NCBI RefSeq assembly: GCF_000828635.1
Contig: NZ_AP012547.1
Location: forward strand, 2,232,001 to 2,296,000
Direction: 5' to 3'
Source of the DNA: Sulfuritalea hydrogenivorans sk43H
Lineage (GTDB): Bacteria > Pseudomonadota > Gammaproteobacteria > Burkholderiales > Rhodocyclaceae
DNA: 64,000 nt
Each line of letters opens with the position of its first letter. Position 1 is the stretch's first letter. Positions 1 through 8,606 of this stretch are shown here, piece by piece. The position numbers were made by a program, and so were the translations under genes. Under the pieces are notes generated by a model that worked only from the letters and a program-made list of their open reading frames with translations, was not told where the DNA came from and ran no database searches.

Positions 1-429
1 TTCTGGAAAATCGCCATGAAGCCCGGCCGCCCGATGGCCTTCGGCCGCATTCAACCTGATGGACCGGAGCGCCCCGGCGCCTGGCTGTTCGGCCTGCCCG
101 GCAACCCGGTGGCGGTGATGGTCACCTTCTACCAGTTCGTGCTGCCGGCCATCCAGAAGCTGGCCGGTGTCGATCCGCTCAAGCCCGTCCCCGCCTTTCC
201 CGCGCGCTGCACCGAGGAAATGAAAAAAGGCCGCGGCCGCACCGAATTCCAGCGCGGCATTTTGTTCCAGGAAAACGGCGAGTGGTGCGTGCGTCCCACC
301 GGCGCACAGGGTTCCGGCGTCCTGCGCTCGATGGCGGAAGCCGACTGCTTCATCGTGCTAGAAGCCGGGCGCGACAAAGTCGGCGCTGGCGACACGGTGA
401 ATGTGCAGTTGATGAACGGGCTGGTGTAG
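1..429 (+). CDS. moeA: Molybdopterin molybdenumtransferase MoeA, C-terminal part
   Basis: The reading frame is open from base 1 and gives 142 residues, so the 5' part lies outside the window. The visible part covers the end of the MoeA core (GRPMAFGRI, then LFGLPGNPVAVMV, typical of the MPT/molybdate-binding region) and the C-terminal beta-barrel domain ending in VGAGDTVNVQL. MoeA inserts molybdate into adenylylated molybdopterin to finish molybdenum cofactor in the cytoplasm. The next gene is convergent and its stop lies 12 bases away. The family call is firm; the paralogue type cannot be judged from a fragment. Confidence 0.93.
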   Translation, partial: FWKIAMKPGRPMAFGRIQPDGPERPGAWLFGLPGNPVAVMVTFYQFVLPAIQKLAGVDPLKPVPAFPARCTEEMKKGRGRTEFQRGILFQENGEWCVRPTGAQGSGVLRSMAEADCFIVLEAGRDKVGAGDTVNVQLMNGLV

Positions 430-441
430 GGCGCTCGATCG

Positions 442-2004
442 TCAATCAGCCGGCTCGGCGCCGCGAATCTGCGTCCGCACCTGACCGAGGCTGGCATTCA
501 GGTCGGGCAGCCTGAGGCCCATCGACACCACCGCCGACTGCCCCGGCTGCAAGCTTCCAGGCACCCAGTACTCCCGGCTGAAGCCGCCCTGCGGCACCGC
601 GCCGACGACGCGGAGCTTGTGCACGGCCACCGCGCTGCGGTTGGTGACGCGCAGCCCCAGATTGCCGTTGCCGTCCGCCACTGGCTCGACCTGGATGTAG
701 TTGCCCGGATTGCGCGGCAGATCGAGGCGGGTCAGTTCGGAACCGGCGCGCTTGCCGACATCCGACTCGGAACTGGCGGCGAGCTTGAAATGCTCGATGG
801 CCTTGGGTCGATTGTTGGCGTTCTGCGCGATGGTGCCCAGCACATAGTGGGCCGCGGCGGTCGGCAGCAGGGCGTTGCTGCGCTCCAGGTCGCTCTGCGC
901 CCCGGCGGCATTGCCCAGGCGGCTGCGGGTCAGGCCGCGATTCAGGTAATAGGCGTAGTACTCGCCGTTGCGCTTGATCGCTTCGCCGTAGTCCTGTTCA
1001 GCCTCCGCCGCACGGCCCAGCTTCTTCAGGGCATCGCCGCGCAGGGCGTAAAACATCGCTTCGCGCGGCTCCAGCTTGATCGCCCGCTCGGCCTGCACCA
1101 GCGCATGCGCCGGGTCCTTTTCAAGCGACTTGCGGCCTTCGTCGTGCGCCGCGTAGGCCGGCTTCGAACGCAGCAGGAAGGCGATCCTGCGCTGGTAGAC
1201 ATCTTCGCCGCGATACAAACCCGCCGGCAATGTCGCCGCCATGCTGCGGTTGGCCTCGACGCGCTCCTGCGACGGCGGGTGGGTGGCGAACATCCCCGCC
1301 AGCCAGTTGGATTTCTTGTCTCCCGACAGGCGCACGAAGGTTTCCTGCAGTTCCACCGCCGCCTTTGGATCGTAGCCGGCGCGCACCATGTAGTCGATGC
1401 CGTAATGATCGGCTTCGAGCTCGTGCTCGCGGCCGAAACGGAAGCTCAGCAGGGCCGCCCCGCCCGCCGCCGCGAACTCGACCAGGTCGGAATGCTTGCG
1501 GTCGGATGCCAGCACCGAAATGATCGCCGCGCCGGCCGACAGCAGGATGCCCCGCTCCATCGCGCTGGCGCCGTGGCGGGCGGCGGCATGCACGATCTCG
1601 TGCGAGAGCACGGCGGCCAGTTCCGCTTCGCTCTTCAGCTCCAGCAGCAGGCCGCGATTGACCGCCAGCTTGCCGCCCGGCAAGGCCCAGGCATTGGGCA
1701 CCGAATCGTTGATGACGACGAACTCGAAGGGCAGTTTGGGCCGGTCGCTGACCTTGACCAGCTTCTGCCCCACTTCATTGACATACGCCGTGAGCTGGGG
1801 ATCGAGGATGAACCTGCCGCCGGCCGACTGCTGGTTCTGCAGGTATTGCTGGGTGCCGATCCTGACTTCCTGCTGCTCCGACATCCAGGCCACTTCCGAC
1901 TTTTTGGTCACCGGGTTGGTGGCGCAGCCGCCGAGTGCGAGCGCGGCCAGCAGCGCCAGGGAGGCGCCATGCAAGATGCTGCGGGATCGATGGTGTGCAT
2001 TCAT
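442..2004 (-). CDS. M48 family metalloprotease with TPR repeats (BepA-like lipoprotein)
   Basis: 520 residues. The N terminus is a lipoprotein signal with lipobox LALGGC, so the protein is probably anchored on the periplasmic side of the outer membrane. The zinc protease motif HEIVHAA lies near residue 139, with the third ligand region ELEADHYGIDYMVRAGY further on. The C-terminal half carries TPR-type repeats (around 300-420), followed by a beta-rich tail. This is the architecture of BepA/YfgC, which degrades or assists stalled outer-membrane proteins such as LptD. The start is an ATG just before a classic signal peptide. It is transcribed away from mutarotase yeaD, with about 100 bases shared as a divergent promoter region. 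Confidence 0.88.
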   Translation of the reverse strand: MNAHHRSRSILHGASLALLAALALGGCATNPVTKKSEVAWMSEQQEVRIGTQQYLQNQQSAGGRFILDPQLTAYVNEVGQKLVKVSDRPKLPFEFVVINDSVPNAWALPGGKLAVNRGLLLELKSEAELAAVLSHEIVHAAARHGASAMERGILLSAGAAIISVLASDRKHSDLVEFAAAGGAALLSFRFGREHELEADHYGIDYMVRAGYDPKAAVELQETFVRLSGDKKSNWLAGMFATHPPSQERVEANRSMAATLPAGLYRGEDVYQRRIAFLLRSKPAYAAHDEGRKSLEKDPAHALVQAERAIKLEPREAMFYALRGDALKKLGRAAEAEQDYGEAIKRNGEYYAYYLNRGLTRSRLGNAAGAQSDLERSNALLPTAAAHYVLGTIAQNANNRPKAIEHFKLAASSESDVGKRAGSELTRLDLPRNPGNYIQVEPVADGNGNLGLRVTNRSAVAVHKLRVVGAVPQGGFSREYWVPGSLQPGQSAVVSMGLRLPDLNASLGQVRTQIRGAEPAD

Positions 2005-2107
2005 GATCTTGAGGTCCGGGATAAGGCCCGTGGATGACGCATTCCGAGGTCAAGGCGAACCCGTATCATAGCCGTCACCCGTCCCACAATTTTCCGGAAC
2101 ACACTTC

Positions 2108-3013
2108 ATGAACCAGGCCGCTGAACTGAATCGCCGTCTCGCCATCGCCGACTTTCTTGCCTTCGAAGAGCTGCCCGACGGCTTTGTCGTGGCGCATGTC
2201 ACCACCCCGGAGGCCACCGCCAGCATCGCCTTGCAAGGCGCCCATGTCATGCGCTACCAGCCGGCCGGCCAGGCGCCGCTGATCTGGCTCAGCAAGCTCG
2301 CCAAGCTGGCGCCGGGCAAATCCATCCGCGGCGGCGTCCCGGTGTGCTGGCCCTGGTTCGGCGCGCACCCGGGCAACGCACAGTTTCCCGGCCACGGCTT
2401 TGCCCGCACCGTGCCGTGGCAACTGCTCGACGCCGCGCTCCTGCCCGACCGGCGCGTGCGCCTCGAATTCGAACTGGTCCAGTCCGAGGCCACCCGCGCG
2501 CAATGGCCGCACGCCTCGACGGTGAGGAACATCGTCACCGTCGGCCCCGAACTCGAAGTCGAACTCGCCACCACCAACACCGGCGACAGCCCCTTCGAAC
2601 TTGGCCAGGCCCTGCACACCTATTTCGAGATCGGCGACATCCGCCAGGCCACGATTACCGGACTCGACGCCTGCGACTACATCGACAAGGTAGGCGGCAG
2701 CGCGCGCAAGACGCAGCGCGGCGCGGTCGACTTCGCCGGGGAAACCGACCGCATCTACCTCGCCACCCACGGCCACTGCGAGATTCACGACCCGGTGCTG
2801 GGCCGCCGCATCCTCATCACCAGCACCGGCAGCCGCTCCACCGTGGTATGGAATCCGTGGACCGAGAAGGCCGACAAGATGGGCGATTTCGGTCCCGATG
2901 GCTGGACCGGCATGGTCTGCGTCGAAACCGCCAACGCCGCCGAGGATGTGATTCAGCTCGCGCCCGGCGCCACGCACCGCATGACGGCGCAATACCGCTC
3001 GATCCGCGAGTAA
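2108..3013 (+). CDS. D-hexose-6-phosphate mutarotase (YeaD-like)
   Basis: 301 residues, the normal size for the YeaD/glucose-6-phosphate 1-epimerase family. Family signatures are present: RGGVPVCWPWFGAHP near residue 77, PGHGFART with the presumed catalytic histidine, and a late acidic residue in CVETANA. The enzyme interconverts alpha and beta anomers of hexose 6-phosphates in the cytoplasm. The ATG follows a 100-base gap from the divergent M48 protease gene. It stands alone; the following gene is convergent. Confidence 0.9.
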   Translation: MNQAAELNRRLAIADFLAFEELPDGFVVAHVTTPEATASIALQGAHVMRYQPAGQAPLIWLSKLAKLAPGKSIRGGVPVCWPWFGAHPGNAQFPGHGFARTVPWQLLDAALLPDRRVRLEFELVQSEATRAQWPHASTVRNIVTVGPELEVELATTNTGDSPFELGQALHTYFEIGDIRQATITGLDACDYIDKVGGSARKTQRGAVDFAGETDRIYLATHGHCEIHDPVLGRRILITSTGSRSTVVWNPWTEKADKMGDFGPDGWTGMVCVETANAAEDVIQLAPGATHRMTAQYRSIRE

Positions 3014-3027
3014 GCGCGGGGAAATTC

Positions 3028-3984
3028 CTACACCGTCCCCAGCCAGAAGGCCACGTCCATCTTGAGGAACTCGTCCCAGGGCATGTAGTGGGAGCCGTCG
3101 CAGGAGAAGGTCAGGCCGACCATGCCGTTGAACAGGTTGAGCGTCCCGGTGCGAAGATAAAACGTCTCGTCGATGAAACGCAGCGAGCCCAGCGTATCGA
3201 GGATGGCCCGGATGCGCTCCTTCGGCACCAGCGCATTGGCCGGATAGGGGTGTTTCGGGTAGGCGAGGCAGGTGTCCGGATCGACCAGCGCCTGGATATC
3301 GAACAGCCGGTAGCGGTAGGGATCGTCGAGCGTCCAATACACCGCCCTGCTGCTCGAAAAGTGCAGCATGATGTGGTACATGCCGTGATCAGCCATCAAC
3401 TCCTCGACGACGCCGAGCACGGTGTTCAACTGGCGGTCCATCTCGCTCTCGGTCCGGGTCTGGTGGAAGACCTGGCTGCGGATCGACGGATCGCCGCGCA
3501 GTTGCCGCCACTGCCGCTGCTCCTCGAAGCGCTCGCGCGTCAGCGGCAGGTCGTGGAGATAGAAATCGGCGCCGAGAAAGCCGACCGCGACTCCCGCGGC
3601 GTTGCGTACCAGCTGGATGGCGGTAAGCCCGGGGCGCCGGTCGCGCAGGGTGATGTAGGAGCGTGACAGCAGGAAACCCGTGGCCGGCTGGGATTCGCGC
3701 ATGTAGGGCCGATGCGAGCGGTCGCGGCCGAAATCGGCTGCGTTGACGCAGGCGGCGCTGACGCTGTCGGAAATCTGCACGCCATCCACATTCATGGCAT
3801 ACAGGTAGCGGCAATGGGGCACGCCGGGGAACAAGCGGGCCAGTTCGGCGTTGAGCGCGGCACGATCGCCCCAGGCCGCCGCAACACCCTGCGCGGCGCA
3901 ACGCAGCGGTTCCTCGATGATGGTCTTGAGCGACGCGCGTTGCAAGGCAACGCTCTCCTGCAGGGTATGGCCAGCGTTCGACAT
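3028..3984 (-). CDS. Stand-alone PDC/Cache sensor domain protein
   Basis: 318 residues from the ATG chosen here; an in-frame TTG lies six codons upstream. Residues about 55-160 look like a PDC (Cache-type) sensor: YLYAMNVDGVQISDS, DRSHRPYM, then GFLLSRSYITLRDRRPGLTA and a closing GVAVGFLGADFYLHDLP strand. Such domains usually sit in the periplasm of chemoreceptors or cyclases, but no signal peptide, membrane segment or output domain is visible, so this one looks cytoplasmic. The C-terminal half (about 170-318) is of unknown fold. The function is unknown; ligand sensing is inferred from the domain only. Confidence 0.65.
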   Translation of the reverse strand: MSNAGHTLQESVALQRASLKTIIEEPLRCAAQGVAAAWGDRAALNAELARLFPGVPHCRYLYAMNVDGVQISDSVSAACVNAADFGRDRSHRPYMRESQPATGFLLSRSYITLRDRRPGLTAIQLVRNAAGVAVGFLGADFYLHDLPLTRERFEEQRQWRQLRGDPSIRSQVFHQTRTESEMDRQLNTVLGVVEELMADHGMYHIMLHFSSSRAVYWTLDDPYRYRLFDIQALVDPDTCLAYPKHPYPANALVPKERIRAILDTLGSLRFIDETFYLRTGTLNLFNGMVGLTFSCDGSHYMPWDEFLKMDVAFWLGTV

Positions 3985-4002
3985 GGTGCGCGAGCTTAGC
4001 AA

Positions 4003-4268
4003 GCGAATATTCCCGATTTGTTAACTCTCATGGCAGCGAGTCCCACCTACTGATGATGAAACACGCGAAAAGCGAATTGAAGGCCCGCCCCTCCCATCCT
4101 CCCCTCACGGGGAGGCTTCTGATGATGCCCCTGCGGAGTGGGCTAAGCCCGCAAACGACGCGGGCCAAGCCACTCCGGATGATCAACTCGCTGCGCTCGG
4201 CTATCACCAGCCGCTCCGAACACGTTGTTTCACGTTAATCCTGCGCACGACCGGGCTCGCTGCGCGCT
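4003..4268. other. Intergenic region with two strong hairpins
   Basis: This 266-base gap lies upstream of the PDC-sensor gene and downstream of the flavin oxidoreductase gene, both on the minus strand. It carries a CCTCCCC/GGGGAGG hairpin near 4098-4116 and a long two-step hairpin at 4134-4177. No coding sequence with a plausible start or codon pattern was seen. Confidence 0.5.
4134..4177. repeat. Two-step inverted repeat (large hairpin)
   Basis: CGGAGTGG at 4134-4141 pairs perfectly with CCACTCCG at 4170-4177. Inside it GCCCGC (4147-4152) pairs perfectly with GCGGGC (4160-4165) around a 7-base loop. There is no T-run on either side, so it is not a standard intrinsic terminator. It may be a decayed mobile repeat or an RNA structure. 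Confidence 0.6.
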
Positions 4269-5270
4269 TCACAATCCGCACGCCGCCACCGCGATATCGA
4301 GCGAGCGCAGGCGCAGGTCGGGATCGAAGATGTCGCACACCAGGATCAGTTCATCGGCCAGCGTCGATTGCTGCAATTGCTCCAGCCCGGCGGCCACGGT
4401 TTGCGGCCCGCCGATCACCGCGGCGGCAAGGAACTCGCCGATCGCGGCGCGCTCCTGCGGATGCAGTTGCGCCATGAAGTTCTCCGCCGGCGGCGGCAGG
4501 CAGCGGCGATCGCCGTGCAGGATGCCGAGCACGCGCTGATACACGCTGGTGGCGAGGAATTCGGCTTCCTCGTCGCTGGGCGCCGCGATCAGCGGCACGC
4601 CGATCATCACGTAGGGCTGCGCCAGCGTCGCCGACGGACGAAACCGGCTGCGGTACAGATCGATCGCCTGATGCAGCAGGCGCGGCGCAAAATGCGAGGC
4701 GAAGGCGTAAGGCAGGCCGCGCTCCGCCGCCAGTTGGGCGGAAAACAGGCTGGACCCGAGCAACCAGATCGGCACCTGGGTACCGGCACCGGGCATCGCG
4801 ATGACCTGCTGGCCAGCTTGCGGCTCACCCAGCAAGCGTTGCAGTTCCGCCACGTCGCGCGGGAAATCGTCCTCGGATTCGACCCGATCGCGGCGCAGTG
4901 CGCGCATGGTGATGCGGTCGGTACCCGGCGCGCGGCCGAGGCCGAGGTCGATGCGGTCCGGATACATCTCGGCCAGCGTGCCGAAGGCCTCGGCCACGAC
5001 CAGCGGCGCATGGTTGGGCAGCATCACGCCGCCCGAGCCGACGCGCATGCGACGGGTGCCGCCGGCGATGTAGCCGACCAGCACCGCCGTGGCCGAGCTC
5101 GCGATGCCCGGCATGTTGTGGTGTTCCGCCAGCCAGTAGCGGGTGAAGCCGAGCCGTTCGACATGCTGCGCGGTGCGCAGCGCAATCGCCAGTGCATCCG
5201 CCACGGTGCCGCCCTCGCGGACGGCGACGAGGTCGAGCATGGACAACCGGGTATCGCGCAAAGTTTTCAT
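4269..5270 (-). CDS. LLM-class flavin-dependent oxidoreductase (YhbW-like)
   Basis: 333 residues, a luciferase-like monooxygenase fold throughout. Family marks include [17 protein letters not shown] near residue 44, [17 protein letters not shown] and [12 protein letters not shown]. Members bind reduced FMN from a separate reductase and oxidise unknown substrates; the closest well-known type is E. coli YhbW. The gene is monocistronic on the minus strand. It diverges from the cyclic-nucleotide-binding gene, with about 160 bases between the starts. The substrate cannot be told from the sequence. Confidence 0.88.
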   Translation of the reverse strand: MKTLRDTRLSMLDLVAVREGGTVADALAIALRTAQHVERLGFTRYWLAEHHNMPGIASSATAVLVGYIAGGTRRMRVGSGGVMLPNHAPLVVAEAFGTLAEMYPDRIDLGLGRAPGTDRITMRALRRDRVESEDDFPRDVAELQRLLGEPQAGQQVIAMPGAGTQVPIWLLGSSLFSAQLAAERGLPYAFASHFAPRLLHQAIDLYRSRFRPSATLAQPYVMIGVPLIAAPSDEEAEFLATSVYQRVLGILHGDRRCLPPPAENFMAQLHPQERAAIGEFLAAAVIGGPQTVAAGLEQLQQSTLADELILVCDIFDPDLRLRSLDIAVAACGL

Positions 5271-5433
5271 GGACTCAATTATGCGGCCTGGACGGGCCGC
5301 GCAGGGGAGGCGCCCGACCCATCAGCTTTTCGCGTATTTCATCCTCCGCGGGTGGCACTGGGTATCATGCGCGTCCGCATCATGGAAACATCGACGACTC
5401 CGCCCCACCCGTTCATGGAAAGGCCGCAACACA

Positions 5434-5958
5434 GTGGAAACCGCCACCATTCTCAAGCTATTGGGCACCGTCAGGATTTTCAACGGCTTCGGCCCCGGCG
5501 ATCTGGAGGACTTCCTCGCGCAGACCACCGGCAGCACCGCCGGGGAAGGCGCCGAGATCATTGCCGAGGGCGAACCGGGCCGGCACATGCACATCATCCT
5601 CTCCGGCAAGGTCGAGGTCTTTCGCAAGAGCGGCGGACGATCGGTATCACTGGTCAAACTCGGCCCCGGTGAAACCTTCGGCGAAATGTCGCTGGTACTC
5701 GACGCCAACGTCGGGCGCACCGCCTCGATCCGCGCGCTCGAACGCACCGCCACGCTGAAAATCGACCACGACAACCTGGCGCGCATCCCCGCTGTCGCCT
5801 CCAAGCTTTACCGCAACATTGCCCGCACGCTCGCCACGCGGCTCAAGCTCTCGACCGATCTCGTGGTCTTCCAGGTGCAATACGGCGCCTATGTGCCGCA
5901 ATCGGCCACGCTGGGCAGGTCGCGGCGCAAGCCCGTCATCCCCGACACGGAAGACTGA
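5434..5958 (+). CDS. Cyclic nucleotide-binding domain protein
   Basis: 174 residues from a GTG start. No ATG lies in frame close to the conserved region, and GGAAAGG sits about 11 bases upstream of the GTG. Residues about 10-130 form one cNMP-binding domain, with the phosphate-binding-cassette-like GETFGEMSLV and an earlier GEPGRHMHIILSGKVEVF strand pair. There is no helix-turn-helix, so it is not a Crp-type regulator by itself. It probably senses a nucleotide and acts on a partner protein. A hairpin followed by six Ts at 6001-6032 terminates it before a convergent operon. Confidence 0.8.
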   Translation: METATILKLLGTVRIFNGFGPGDLEDFLAQTTGSTAGEGAEIIAEGEPGRHMHIILSGKVEVFRKSGGRSVSLVKLGPGETFGEMSLVLDANVGRTASIRALERTATLKIDHDNLARIPAVASKLYRNIARTLATRLKLSTDLVVFQVQYGAYVPQSATLGRSRRKPVIPDTED

Positions 5959-6000
5959 GTAGCGCGATCACGGCAAGCGCCTCGCGACGCGCCGGCGTCG

Positions 6001-6032
6001 GTCGGCGCCGTATCGCCAGCGCCGACTTTTTT
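6001..6032 (+). terminator. Intrinsic terminator containing repeat R1
   Basis: GTCGGCGC (6001-6008) pairs perfectly with GCGCCGAC (6019-6026) around a 10-base loop, and TTTTTT follows. It lies between the convergent ends of the cyclic-nucleotide-binding gene and the permease gene. The 3' arm and loop at 6007-6027 match the dispersed 21-mer R1 found elsewhere in the window. Confidence 0.8.
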
Positions 6033-6035
6033 GCG

Positions 6036-7235
6036 TCACTCGGTGCGCAGCGCCTCCACCGGATCGAGCAGCGCCGCGCGCCGGGCGGGCAGCACGCCGG
6101 CGGCCAGGCCGATCGCCGCCGCCAGGGCTTCGGCCAGCAGCACGAAGGACAGCGGCGTATGCACCGGCAGGGCCGGGACGAAGAAACTGATCGTCTGCGC
6201 CAGGCCGACGCCGAGCAGCAGGCCGACCAGGCCGCCGATCGCGGCAAGCGCCACGGCCTCGCCGAGGAACAGGCCGAGGATGGTCTGCCGCCGCGCGCCG
6301 AGCGCCACCAGCAGGCCGATCTCGTTGGTGCGCTCGGTGACGGCGATGGTCATGATGGTGACGATGCCGACGCCGCCGACCAGCAGCGAGATGCCGCCCA
6401 GCGCGCCGACGGCCATGGTCAGCACGTCGAGGATGTTCGACAGCGTGCTCATCATTTCCTCCTGGCTGATGATGGTCACATCGTCGCGGCCGTGGCGGGC
6501 CTTGATCACCTCCCTGGCGGCGGCCACCACGCTTGCGGCGGGAACGCCCTCGGCCACGGCCAGATCGATTTCATTGAGGCCTTCGCGATTGAACAGTTCC
6601 AGCGCGCGGCCCGCCGGGATGAAGGCCGTGTCGTCGAGGTCGATGCCGAGGAACTGGCCCTTGGGCTCCATGACGCCGATCACACGGAACTGCAGGCCGC
6701 CGATGCGCACCCGCGCGCCCAGCGCGTTCTCGCCGCCGAACAATTCGTTCTTCAGCTTGGGGCCGAGCACCACCTGGGCGCGGGCACTACCGGCGTCCTC
6801 GTCGGGCAGGAACTGGCCGCTGCGCACCTTGCCCTTGAACACCACGAGCATTCCCGAACCGACGCCGTAGACCGAAACACGCCGCACGCGGCCGTTGCCA
6901 TGGACCTCGGCATTGCCGAACACGCTGGGGGTGACGGCCACCACATTGGGCAGGCGCCGCAGCGTCTCTGCATCGTCCAGCGACAGCGGCCGCGCACTGC
7001 TGGGCAGGCCGATGGTCGCGCCGCCGGTCTTGGTGCGGCCGGGATGGACGCCGATCACATTGGTGCCGAACTGGGTGAACTCGGCCAGCACGTAGCGATG
7101 GATGCCCTCGCCGATCGACGTCAGCAGGATCACCGCGGCAATGCCGACCGCAATGCCGAGCAGCGTGAGGAAACTGCGCAGGCGCTGCGAACTGATGGCG
7201 CGGATGGCAAGGGCGAGGAAGTCGGTGAATACCAT
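6036..7235 (-). CDS. MacB-like ABC transporter permease (second permease)
   Basis: 399 residues from the ATG in MVFTDFLALAIRAISSQ; 43 upstream in-frame codons are repeat-derived and not counted. The protein has one N-terminal membrane helix (about 20-40), a large periplasmic MacB_PCD-type domain and three C-terminal helices with the FtsX signature (NEIGLLVALGARRQTILGLFLGEA). It is the last gene of a four-gene export operon: adaptor, ATPase, permease, permease. An R3 repeat element separates it from the preceding permease gene. The cargo is unknown; family members export macrolides, peptides or lipids. Confidence 0.88.
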   Translation of the reverse strand: MVFTDFLALAIRAISSQRLRSFLTLLGIAVGIAAVILLTSIGEGIHRYVLAEFTQFGTNVIGVHPGRTKTGGATIGLPSSARPLSLDDAETLRRLPNVVAVTPSVFGNAEVHGNGRVRRVSVYGVGSGMLVVFKGKVRSGQFLPDEDAGSARAQVVLGPKLKNELFGGENALGARVRIGGLQFRVIGVMEPKGQFLGIDLDDTAFIPAGRALELFNREGLNEIDLAVAEGVPAASVVAAAREVIKARHGRDDVTIISQEEMMSTLSNILDVLTMAVGALGGISLLVGGVGIVTIMTIAVTERTNEIGLLVALGARRQTILGLFLGEAVALAAIGGLVGLLLGVGLAQTISFFVPALPVHTPLSFVLLAEALAAAIGLAAGVLPARRAALLDPVEALRTE

Positions 7236-7249
7236 TCTCAAACCACTTT

Positions 7250-7379
7250 CCGCAGATTGCGCAGATTTCCGCAGATTTGCCGAAGATGAATATCTGGCGC
7301 AATCATTATTCGCGTTGGACGAAGCATGCTCAATGCACTTCCCAATCTGCGTCAATCTGCGCAATCTGCGGATAATCTG
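7250..7379. repeat. R3 element: iterated CGCAGATT in inverted arrangement
   Basis: The left part (7250-7279) holds three CGCAGATT-like units and the right part (7344-7379) holds three AATCTGCG units in the opposite sense, with about 65 bases of unrelated DNA between. The whole element sits between two permease genes of one operon. A similar element lies at 21164-21298 and a half element at 50328-50355. Confidence 0.8.
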
Positions 7380-7388
7380 TTTTCATAT

Positions 7389-8597
7389 TCAATGCTTCAT
7401 CAGCGCCTGCACGGGGTCCAGCCGCGCCGCCCGTCGCGCCGGCATGATGCCGAACAGCAGGCCGGTGCCGAGCGCGGTGCCCAGCGCCGCAACGACCGCC
7501 CAATCCGGGGGATAGGCGGGAAACACCGGGTACATCTGGCGCAGGATGAAGGCGCCGAAGAGGCCGAGCCCGTAGCCGGTCAGCGCCCCGACCAGGGACA
7601 GCATCGCGGCCTCGGCCATGAAGGCATTGCGGATCGTCACGGCGCGCGCGCCGAGCGCCTTGAGCAGGCCGATCTCCGCGGTGCGCTGGGTTACCGCCAC
7701 CAGCATCACGTTCATCACCAGGATGCCGGCCACCGCCAGGCTGATCGCGGCGATGCCCGCCACCGCGGCGGTCAGCGCGCGCAGCAGCTTGTCGAAGGTG
7801 GCCAGCACGGCGTCCTGCGTGATCACCGTGATGTCCTCCTCGCCATGGCGGGCCTTGAGTACGGCGGCCGCCTCGCGCTTTGCCGCCTCGATCTCGCCAC
7901 GGCTGCGGGCTTCGATCAGGACGCGGAACAGGGTGTTGGTGTTGAACAGGCTCTGCGCCACGCTGACCGGGATGAAGACCACTTCGTCGGTGTTGAGGCC
8001 GCCCACCCCCTGGCCGGAGGCCTTCAGCACGCCGACGATGCGCAGGCGCCGGTCGCCGAGGCGGATCAATTCACCGACCGCCGGAGCGCCGCCGAAAATT
8101 TCTTCCTTGATCTTGGAGCCGATCACGGCCACCGGCGGGCCGCGGCTCCAATCGGATTCGGGCAGGAAATGCCCCTGGGCGATCTTGAAGCTGCGAATGT
8201 CGAAATAGGTCGAGGCGGTGCCGGCCACCACGACTTCCCGCAGCCGGCCGTTGGCGTTGATCTCCGAATTGCCCGCCGTCAGCGGCGCCACGCGCCGCAC
8301 CGAGGGCAGCCGGGTCAGCGCGAACGCGTCGTCCACCGTCAGGTCGCGCGGCGTGGTGGTCAAGGCATTGGCCGGGCTGAAGCCGCCGGTCGCCGAGCGT
8401 CCCGGCAGGACGATGACAAGGTTGCTGCCCAGCGCCGAAAACTGCTCGACCACGTAGCGGCGCGCGCCGTCGCCCAGCGCCGTCAGCACCACCACGGCGG
8501 CGACGCCGATGGCCATGGCCAGGATCGACAGCAGGGTCCGCAGCGGATAACCCGCGGCGGCATCGCGGGCGAAGCGCAGGATGTCGGTGGTGCGCAC
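7389..8597 (-). CDS. MacB-like ABC transporter permease (first permease)
   Basis: 402 residues. There is an N-terminal helix (LRTLLSILAMAIGVAAVVVL), a periplasmic MacB core domain of about 200 residues and three C-terminal helices with the FtsX motif TAEIGLLKALGARAVTIRNAF. It starts 9 bases after the end of the ATPase gene, so it is co-transcribed. It is clearly different from the second permease, so the complex is probably a heterodimer of two permeases. The N-terminal ATPase domain of true MacB is absent and is supplied by the separate ATPase. Confidence 0.9.
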   Translation of the reverse strand: MRTTDILRFARDAAAGYPLRTLLSILAMAIGVAAVVVLTALGDGARRYVVEQFSALGSNLVIVLPGRSATGGFSPANALTTTPRDLTVDDAFALTRLPSVRRVAPLTAGNSEINANGRLREVVVAGTASTYFDIRSFKIAQGHFLPESDWSRGPPVAVIGSKIKEEIFGGAPAVGELIRLGDRRLRIVGVLKASGQGVGGLNTDEVVFIPVSVAQSLFNTNTLFRVLIEARSRGEIEAAKREAAAVLKARHGEEDITVITQDAVLATFDKLLRALTAAVAGIAAISLAVAGILVMNVMLVAVTQRTAEIGLLKALGARAVTIRNAFMAEAAMLSLVGALTGYGLGLFGAFILRQMYPVFPAYPPDWAVVAALGTALGTGLLFGIMPARRAARLDPVQALMKH

Positions 8598-8606
8598 GGA
8601 GTCGCC

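Noticed and set aside
378-398. R1-like word in moeA
   Set aside because: It encodes VGAGDT, a conserved MoeA motif, so coding constraint explains it. The same caution applies to the R1-like words in macA-like 9341, senB 43615 and the DMT gene 46369.
619-2037. Long open frames opposite the M48 protease, lepA, purL and others
   Set aside because: These are high-GC antisense shadows with low-complexity composition and no domain; the strand with conserved motifs was kept.
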